DNA from: Cerioporus squamosus
Taxonomy: Eukaryota; Basidiomycota; Agaricomycetes; Polyporales; Polyporaceae
Reading direction: 5' to 3'
NCBI GenBank assembly: GCA_022592435.1
Contig: JABYQS010000434.1
Location: 1-22,790, forward strand
DNA length: 22,790 nt
Below, one piece after another: positions 1 to 7,753 of the stretch (its first letter is position 1; each line of letters begins with the position of its first letter). The notes beneath the pieces are model-generated. The model made no database searches. It saw nothing but the letters and a program-made list of their open reading frames with translations, and was not told where the DNA came from. The position numbers and the translations under genes are program-made.

Positions 1-809
1 CGCTCACTCTTCCGCCGCCCCAAAGTCGCCATCCTGCGCGAGCAAGGCGTCAACGGGCACGTCGAGATGGCCTGGGCCTTCACCGCCGCCGGCTTCGACG
101 CCATCGACGTGCACATGTCCGACATCCTCTCCGGCGCGCTCTCCCTCCTCCTTCCGCGGCCTCGCCGCCTGCGGCGGCTTCTCTTATGGGGACGTCCTCG
201 GCGCCGGCAAGGGCTGGGCCAACTCCGTCCTCCTCAACGCGACCGCCGCGCGCAGTTCGCCGCGTTCTTCGCGCGCGAAGACACGTTCGCCTCGGCGTGT
301 GAAACGCTGCCAGTTCATGTCCAACCTGCGCGAGATCATCCCGGCGCGCAGGACTGGCCCGACTTCAAGCCGAACCGCAGCGAGCGCTTCGAGGGCGCGC
401 GTGTGCGTCGTCGAGGTCGTCGACGGGCCCGTCACGCAGCGGTCCGTCTTCCTCAGCGACATGGCCGGCTCGAAGCTCCCCGTCGCCGTCGCGCACGGGG
501 AGGGCCGCGCCGCGTTCTCCTCGTCGACGCCCAGCAGAGGCTGGAGGGCGCGGGCCTCGTGGGCGGGCGCTACGTCGACTCGGTGGGGCAGGTCACGGAG
601 ACGTACCCGCTGAATCCGAACGGGAGCCCGGCGGGCATCACGGGCGTGCAGACTCCGGACGGCGGGTGCTTGCGCTCATGCCGCACCCTGAGCGTGTGGT
701 CGCGCTCGAGAGCAACAGCTGGTACCCGCCGGCGTTCGCGGAGGCGTGGAAGGGCGTCGGGCCGTGGTTCACGCTCTTCCAGAGTGCGCGGAAGTGGTGT
801 GGGGAGTGA
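1..809 (+). pseudogene. ADE6: Phosphoribosylformylglycinamidine synthase, C-terminal glutaminase part, frameshifted and cut by the window edge
   Basis: FGAM synthase converts FGAR plus glutamine to FGAM in purine synthesis. The translation matches the C-terminal glutamine amidotransferase domain: PKVAILREQGVNG (from base 25), GFSYGDVLGAGKGWANS, CQFMSNLREIIP, DWPDFKPNRSERFE, VAVAHGEGR, YPLNPNGSPAGITG, LMPHPERVVALES, ending KWCGE-stop at 807-809. These blocks do not share a frame. Frame 1 is used to about 145, frame 2 to about 245, frame 1 to about 305, frame 2 to about 345, frame 1 to about 395, frame 2 to about 525, frame 1 to about 660, then frame 3 to the stop. The nucleophile-Cys loop before CQFMSNL is garbled. 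I saw no stop codon inside the conserved blocks. The upstream synthase domains lie outside the window. This is either a decaying copy or an indel-rich consensus; the family call is secure, the status is not. Confidence 0.85.
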
Positions 810-1863
810 GCTATCATGGTCATGGTGTGCTGGTCGTGAGGAAAGGTGCCGAGAGCTGCGGCGATAAGCTTGAAGGCGGGCGTTGATGAGCGGCGGGCGG
901 GCGTTGGGGTTAACGTTATGGTTATGTTTGGGTTACGGTACTGGGCACCGGTTACGTTCCTGGGCCTTAAGTTGCAACAAATAGCGATTTGTATTCTTAC
1001 GCAGCGCAAAAGATAGACGACGACGACGACGACGACAAGAACAAGGACTGTAGCCAGGGCCGTAGTATCATGTCGGTAGACGAGAATAGATCCTGTATCT
1101 CCTCCTGTCGCGATCCTTCTCATGCTCGCAGAGCGCCCGGGCCAAGCTATACTTATGCTTGAGGCAGAACAATCGCACACGCACTAGCTGCAGAGTTCAA
1201 GGTGCCCAAAAACAACGTCCAGTTGCGTTTGCGTTCGTTCGAAGGTAGAGGGACAGCATGTACTACTAGAAAGGCAGCGGCACCGTATAACCCAAGTCAC
1301 TACGATAGATAGAAGTCTGTATCGCCAACGGGTGAAGAAAGAAGTCGAGGCGTGGTTGTACTATGGAACACCATGCATGCTGCCCGGTCAAAGCTAAGTG
1401 AGGGGTAAGGTGGGTAAGGTGAAGTGAAGTGGAAGAGTCCGCCCCTGGGGGGGCCAGCCAATCTAGGGAGAGGCGAAACGTAAGGGGGAACGTGAAGTGT
1501 CCAGTGGCAGGAGGGAGCAAAGTCAGGGAGGACTGAGACTGTACATATTACATGCACACTGCCCGGCGTGCGAGTGTTCGTAGCAGGGACGACGACGTGA
1601 TGACGTATGAGCGACGACGAGAGGGGGACGATAGAAACGCAGCTAGATTTCCATTCACCGGGTACTTCACAGGACACGGTGGGTATATTCTGATATTGTA
1701 GATGAGCGCGGGCGTAGAGGATGTGTGCGGCAGCAGCAACAGGATCGGGATCGGTGGAGGTAGTGTTCGGCAGCGGGTAGAAGAAGTGTATGGGGGAACA
1801 GGGAACATGCGGTCGTGGTCCGAGTCATCACATCTCGTATACATCCTCCTCTCGGTGCGTCGC
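810..1863. other. Intergenic stretch between convergent genes
   Basis: This is about 1 kb between the stop codons of the FGAM synthase remnant (+) and the glycosyltransferase (-), so it should hold two 3' UTRs. The reading frames on either strand look like random, low-complexity translation (Thr/His/Pro or Arg/Ser-rich) and show no family motif. Apart from the GAC microsatellite I see nothing recognisable in it. Confidence 0.6.
1016..1036. repeat. GAC trinucleotide microsatellite
   Basis: Seven uninterrupted copies of GAC lie about 200 bases after the FGAM synthase stop codon. The tract sits in non-coding sequence between that gene and the convergent glycosyltransferase gene. It is an ordinary simple repeat. 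Confidence 0.9.
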
Positions 1864-3550
1864 TCACCGAGCGTAGCCCGTCTGCATCTCCACCGGAGGC
1901 TGCTGATAGTATGTCTGCTGCGGCTGTGGCGAGTACGGCTGTGACGGGTATTGGTTCTGAGGATAGCTCGGGGTGTCCGGGAGTTTCTCCGTGTACCCAG
2001 CCGTCGGTTGTCCTGCATCAGCCGCCGCGGTGGCCGCGCGCGCATCGCCAATACCGGCACGCGTGCCCCAACCGGTCTGTGAAACGCAAAACCGATAATC
2101 AGAACCGCCGGAAGAGCAGATAGAAAAACCAGCAACTTGCCTCGTGAAGCGTCAACAGCGCATAGATCTTCATTATTGCGAAGTAGTAGCCGAATAGGAT
2201 GAAGGCGGGGATGTGAATGACATCTTGCGGCCGGTACCACAGGTGGGGGAGCAGCTTCGCTGTCCGGGTAGCGAACAACCACACGAAGTAGCTGATGATG
2301 ACGTTCCTACAGGCGCCAATGTCAAACGACAACACCAAGCAAGATGGCGTGATACGTACCACCACGGCAAATGGTAGCCGCCCTGGTCTACAGGAATCGT
2401 GGTCTTGTAGACCACGTAGCCGACGAAGAACGGACCAGCCAGGAGGGTGAAGGGATTGAACAACTTGTCCACCTAGACCAACCGTGTCAGCGCGCCCCAA
2501 AGGACGTAACAGGCGAAGCGCTCACCATCGTATAAGCGACGTAGGGATGCGAAGTCCAGATGTGGCGCTCCATGAAGAGAGAGCGGAGATCCGACCGCCA
2601 GGTGTTACGCGTCCACCGGAGCACCTGCTTGAGGAAACGCCAGTTGGGCTTCATTGTGGAGAGGAGCTCGGCCTCCTTGCAACACTGCACGTAGGTACTC
2701 CAGCCGTGGCTGACCATCCATCGGGTGAGGAACTTGTCGTCGCCCGAGTTTAGCTGGTACTTCCCGAGCCAGTAGTCGTGCGTGAAGCCGTGCAAGAACT
2801 CGGGGTCCTTCAGGATGACCGTGCGATATGCGGCGGTACGACCAGACAGACACGGCAGACCACCGTCAATGTGGGTCGAGGAGGAGATCTCGATGTTCCG
2901 AATAGATAGACGGAACGCGGCGAGGACCTCCCAGACCGTCATGCGCTTCCCGACCGGCTGCACGCGCTGAGACGTACCGACACCGCCCACCTTCTGGTCC
3001 TCGAAGCAAGCGAGGGTATAGGGGAGCAGCGTCGGCGGCCAGATGGCGTCGTCGTCGGCAAAGACGATGATATCGGTGGTGGTGTTTTTGATGCCATGAG
3101 ACATCTGGAGGCGCTTGTTGGCGAAAGGGACTGTCAGGACGCGGATGCGCTCAGGGTCCACCGCGTTGGCGAGGTCCTGGAGGGGCCCGAACATCTTCTC
3201 CTCGGTGATGATGATAATCTCCTTGGGCTTGCCGACGAGCCAACTGTGCGCGGCCTCCTTGAACTCCTCGCCGGCGTCGATGGTGGGCACGATAATGGTG
3301 ACATCCTCTTCTGCGATGTAGGTCGGGTTCTCGGGGAGTGGGACGGGGCGGTAGGTAAGGGATGCGGCTATACGTATTAGGTACCACAAGTATCGATAAA
3401 AGCTGTGGGAGTGTCAGCAAGGTCGCTAGGGACGTGAAGAGGGCGGGAACGCTGGGAGCAGGACAACGAGGGGCGGTGGGCGGCTGCCGTTCCGCTGGCA
3501 GGCACGACACGGCCTCGGCAGGTCTTCTGGGGATGAGAGTGCGGGGACAT
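1864..3550 (-). CDS. Family 2 glycosyltransferase, hyaluronan synthase/Cps1-like membrane polysaccharide synthase
   Basis: This is a processive GT2 enzyme expected in the plasma membrane. Exons on the minus strand are 3402-2526, 2472-2360, 2306-2141 and 2076-1864, joining in frame to give about 455 residues from FYRYLWYLIRI. Visible motifs in order are VTIIVPTIDAGEEF (nucleotide-binding strand), VFADDDAIWPP (DxD), HDYWLG, SGDDKFLTRW (acidic acceptor motif) and QVLRW (the QxxRW motif of processive synthases). Hydrophobic C-terminal membrane segments follow, then a Pro/Gln/Tyr-rich tail ending GYAR-stop. Introns are 53, 53 and 64 nt; the last has a GC donor (GAG^GCAAGT). The 5' end is uncertain. 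A CTGAC branch site and CAG acceptor at 3403-3405 suggest an upstream exon, with an ATG at 3550 and a weak donor giving a 65-nt intron. A TM-like stretch in another frame (LATLLTLPQLL) would instead need a frameshift. Substrate is inferred only from similarity. Confidence 0.85.
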
Positions 3551-4572
3551 TGCGAGCTAGTGAAGGGCGTCTCGCAGCTTCGCAGGGATGACCCCCGAGG
3601 TGCACCCAACGCAATCCACTACGGATACTCGCCGAGGTCTATCGAGGGAGAAAGGCAGTAGAGGTGATGAAAGGTACCCTCTTGTGCGTCGGAGACGCAA
3701 ATCACCGTTCGCAGACCTTCGCCCACCACTGCCAGCCTCTTCCCGAGACTGGCGACTCCCGCTGTCTCCGTTGGCAGACAAAAGCCGCAGCGTCCCGTAG
3801 CATATGGCAAGGTGCTCACCCAATGACCCCAAATGGTACAACTGGAGACGGAGGTCAGCAACGATTCTCGTTCGCGACGAGGAGAGAAGGCACGCACAGA
3901 CTGGGAAGTGGTCCGAGGTCAACCGGAGCATGGCGGACCACCCCTAGGCGTCGGTCGACAAAACAAGGGAAAGCAATAAACGAGCGGGAGGGTTCTGGGA
4001 CGCGGCGGGGACGACGGAGGGGGTCGCAGCGCGGCGACGACGACGGCGTTGGCGAGAGGGCCTTGAAGCGCCCTCTCAACCTCCCAGCCACTTGTCCAGC
4101 CCCGCGGAGTCTCAAATCGCTTGCCAATTCCGGCCGCTTGTTTCGCGCCCACAGCTTCGGCCTGATCGCGTCGCACCCGGCCTCGCTCGCCGGCTCTCCC
4201 TCTGCCACAGCGTCATACATACTTGAACGAGGTGTCGCTCTGCTCTTCAATGTTTCGCCATTATATCCGACCGAGGCCTTCTCGAGTCGTGTGCTTTGCG
4301 TCCACCACCAGCAGCGCTGAGTGCTCTCATCAGCTCAGATGGCTTGCATGTCATGGTCAACATGTATTTCATCAATCCGCAGCGCGGCGAGCGCAAATAC
4401 GAAAATAATAGTCGGCGCCAATACATACAGATCGTCCCTTTGGCGATGGGTACGCTGAAGTATCGTTCACGTCGCACGATGTCGGCCGCATAGACAATTT
4501 CTTGACTGCCAATACATGGGACGGTCGGCCAGAGAAGATATCAAAAAGGCTGGTACCATATTATATCGCGTA
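3551..4572. other. Gene-free stretch upstream of the glycosyltransferase
   Basis: About 1 kb between the glycosyltransferase 5' end and the tRNA gene, which should include the glycosyltransferase promoter. The longest reading frame (3664-4320, +) has an Arg/Ser/Gly-rich composition and no family motif. I cannot support a gene here and see no clear core promoter element. Confidence 0.5.
4543..4547 (-). terminator. RNA polymerase III T-run downstream of tRNA-Ser
   Basis: Five consecutive T on the minus strand lie about 26 nt past the tRNA 3' end. This is the first T-run of that length downstream and fits a Pol III terminator. Confidence 0.6.
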
Positions 4573-4666
4573 CGCTGACAGCAGGATTTGAACCTACGCG
4601 GGCAACGCCCAAGTGATAATTGAATCGAATTCAAATCACTCGCCTTAACGACTCGGCCATATCAGC
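4573..4666 (-). tRNA. tRNA-Ser (anticodon TGA) with a 12-nt intron
   Basis: The minus strand folds as a type II tRNA. The acceptor stem GCTGATA pairs with TGTCAGC, with one T-G wobble, and the discriminator base is G73, the usual one for serine. The D arm is GCC/GGC around GAGTCGTTAA. The anticodon stem is AGTGA/TCACT, the loop TT-TGA-A, and a 12-nt intron TTCGATTCAATT follows position 37, the canonical site, before A38. The variable arm is long (GGGC-GTT-GCCC). The T stem is GTAGG/CCTGC with loop TTCAAAT. The A box (TGGCCGAGTCG) and B box (GGTTCAAATCC) are both present. The long variable arm, G73 and TGA anticodon together exclude tRNA-Leu. It decodes UCA. Confidence 0.95.
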
Positions 4667-5636
4667 ATGCTAATTCGTGCCGCCATTGACATCCACAATC
4701 TTGTTGATATGTTAGAAGACATGGACACTCCCGCCGACTCCCGAGTGTCATCCACAACGCAACCTCCGTGCACTGATCGACGAACGCAAGGGAAAGCACG
4801 CCGCGACTCGGATGGCTTCCCAGAGAGCCAAGCATGCGTACGTATGTACGATATCGAATTCGTCGGGGTGGTCCCCCATGCGTACAAGAACGCTTGCTGA
4901 CTGGCGGCGAAGTTGTGAGAGCGCGCCCCGGGATGACCAGTCTGTATGACACGGGTTCGGCGGGGAAGAGGGATGGGCGGGGTCGTGCGGCGCGCAGCGC
5001 GACCCGTCATGAAAGGACAGGGCTGATGTGATCGTTGAATCAAGGATATTTGAGCCAGGTCGTCGCGCGGTCCGGGGGACAGGACTGAAACGGCCGGGTG
5101 CAGCGCGCTGAGTATGCCGCTCGGAGAGTTGGTTCAAGGCAAGCAGGTAACGATGTCGATCTTCAGGTACAGGACCGATTGTGCGCGGGGTAGGACCAGC
5201 TGGCTCTCCAGAGTCCGGCGCGGGCCCTCGTGGGACTCCAGCATGACAGGAATGTATAACCAAGTTCGGCGTGACTGCTGGAACCGGAGCCTGTGCGTGC
5301 AGCGTCGAGGTACCGGCGTGTGTGGGTCGAAAGTCTCCGAAGATGACCCCTCTGAGAGGCTGAGAGGATCTGCAGCCACGGGTGCCGCACGCCGCAGAGG
5401 ACCGAGAGGACCGGGAGGACTGAACAAAGTCGGATGACATCAAGAGTCGGGAGAGTAGCCAGTCCTGTCGCCACAAAGTGGGTGAGCCCGGGGTCTAGCT
5501 TGAGGCTCATCGACTCTAGAGTATTAGTCCAGACGAATTCTGAAATGCACTCACCAGCTGGATGGCAGAACGCAGCCCACTTGTGGCGCCGGCAACGTCA
5601 ACTGTATCCGGCGGTCCCACGAATTCTCGAGCTGCG

Positions 5637-5656
5637 AAGAACGTGCGTGGTGTGAT
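5637..5656 (+). repeat. 20-bp direct repeat, copy 1
   Basis: AAGAACGTGCGTGGTGTGAT recurs at 6709-6728 with one mismatch (19 of 20). The flanks are not obviously related. It may be a remnant of a dispersed repeat in this gene-poor stretch. Confidence 0.5.
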
Positions 5657-6708
5657 GGGCGCAGTTGAACGGAACTGGAGGACGTACTGTATGAGACATA
5701 GTAGCACTTTGCCAGGCCAGGTAGGAGCTGGGAGGTGACCGGTGACCCTCGGTCGAATATATTGGCGCAGGACCCCGTCGAGTCGCCGAGCCGTCCTTGT
5801 CGAGCAGGCGGCAAGTTGAGTAGCTAGCGCAGGCGAATGCCGTGGCTATGAACCTCCGTTTCGCAGAACCTGAGCAGCGGATATTGGGGATTTCGTCTTT
5901 GAGGCCAGGTTGGCCGTCTATATATGCAACCCTTTGAGCACTTGACGGCAGTCTGCCAGTGGTGCGCTTGGAGACATACTGCAATGCCAACCGATAAGTG
6001 AGGTCATTCTGCCCTCGCGTCGCCTGTGGCACCGTAAGCCTCAGCGAGTGGCCGCATACAGCCAGCCAGCCAGCTCTTCGCGGGCCATTCCTCCGGGAAG
6101 TCATGAGAACGAGTTCGATGATGAGACGGCTATCTGAGCTATCCCGGGCACGTCCAAAGGAGACCCTGAGGAGGCGGGGCTTGCACATCGAGGAGCCGGG
6201 GGGCGTGAGTGACCCGATGGCGAGTGCATAGGTCGGTGTTGGCCCGACGGGGAGGCGGATGGGCCGGAAACCCATTCGAGGTCTAGGTCGGCATGGGAGT
6301 TCGAAAAGTGCACCGACTTGTTTTGGCACAAAGCTGGGATGATCGCGGGTAGATTGGTCTGAGAGACCCGCCGGCATTTGATAGGCTGAAGCTGAGAAAC
6401 AACATGGCCGTCGATCTTTTAAGCGGTCAGATATCCTGTGGCCCGTCGATCAGCGCCGCGAGATGACCTACCAGCCTCTGTATGAGAGAGCCAGCTCGCG
6501 CTCTTCCCGTCCGACGCCCTCGAGCTTAATGCACATCGACCGGACTTGTGCGATAATCGCGATAATGGTGGTGAAGCGTTGAGTGCTAGTTCGGTCGAGT
6601 TGAGTTTTGAATTGGACCGACGGATGACAGGAGGCGGTTCGCCCATGACGCCGCTATCCTCATCTTGAACGCCCTCTCAGGCTCCCTTGCGCCGCCATGT
6701 GAGCCTCA

Positions 6709-6728
6709 AAGAACGTGCGTGCTGTGAT
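6709..6728 (+). repeat. 20-bp direct repeat, copy 2
   Basis: AAGAACGTGCGTGCTGTGAT differs by one base from the copy at 5637-5656 and lies 1,072 bases from it in the same orientation. Confidence 0.5.
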
Positions 6729-7753
6729 ACGTGCGTTTGAGGCCGGCTCAACTGTAATATGATGCAAGAGAGGGAGTACGCACCGGATCGACATCGTAAC
6801 ACCGCGTAAGTACTAGGACTCAGATGACGAGTCGAGTTGTCGCGCGAGCGGATCGATTGACCATGCCAATATGGTAATGCTCAGATCTCTGGGTGGAGAG
6901 TGGTACAGCGGTTGTCCATAGAGTGAAAGTTGGCAACGCTGGCAGAAGCATATGAGTATAGAACGGGGAGATTGGGCGTAGAGTCACAACGCCTACAATG
7001 CAGTATAAGACGTCATAACTAGGCTCTGGGTTCGGCCGATGGCCGCTCGGACGCACGGAACTTCGTGTACTTGCGAGTACCCCTGGCATACTCTGAGCCT
7101 TGATGCGATTGAGCCTGCCTGAGTCTATAGATCGCGGTCAGTACTTTAGTGCGAGCCGGTAAGCTTGAAACTGTAATACTCTTCCCGCGTCTATGAGAGG
7201 TGGAAGATGAGGTTGTTTTGCCAGGGTTCGGACCAATTAGTACTGGCGCGCTGGTTGGATTGGCAACAAGTAAGGTTCTGTCCAGACTGTGGCAGGGACG
7301 ACCCGAGTCCCGACGTCCACACACGCCCAAAGACGCCTGACGTCACGCTGTCCCTGTACTGTACGACGACGACTGGACGGCAAGGTGGTGGTTTGGACGG
7401 TACTCGGAAGGCCGAGCTCGTCTGGAATTGGCTGGATTGTGGCGGTGCCGGAGAAGTCGGGAGTCGGGAGGGCATCTGCGCCGCGCCGCCTGCCAAGCCG
7501 CGGCCCGCGTATTTTACAGCACCAACGGGCGCCTGCTGGATCTTTGTCTCTTTCGCTTGCGAGTGGACCCCCCGCGAGACTCGAGTGGAGTCGCTGGAGT
7601 CTGTCGACGAACGTGCGTCCCCATCATCCCAACCAGCCCCAACTATCCCGCCTCGAACTCTACGCTCACATAGACAAAACCTAGACGACACCTCCCCCGC
7701 TAGACCAACTGTCTCTACGCTCTTTTCCCGTTTCCCCGCACCCCGACCGCATC

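Larger units (their letters stand above)
4667..7753. other. 3-kb gene-poor stretch with no recognisable coding gene
   Basis: The longest reading frames here (minus strand 4748-5476 and 5598-6377) have no conserved motif, no plausible exon structure and a random-looking Arg/Ser/Pro composition. A short stretch on the minus strand near 5134-5260 (translation YIPVMLESHEGPRRTLESQL) looks slightly more protein-like but matches no family I can name. The rightmost few hundred bases should hold the phosphate transporter promoter and 5' UTR. No long terminal repeats, terminal inverted repeats or transposase motifs were seen. A degraded, unrecognised element is possible. Confidence 0.45.

Noticed and set aside
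1016..1036. CRISPR-like or regulatory repeat
   Set aside because: It is a plain GAC microsatellite without spacers.
3664..4320. 218-codon plus-strand frame between glycosyltransferase and tRNA
   Set aside because: Arg/Ser/Gly-rich random translation with no motif or family match.
5598..6377. 259-codon minus-strand frame in the gene-poor stretch
   Set aside because: No recognisable domain and no coding-like composition. Kept only as part of the gene-poor region.
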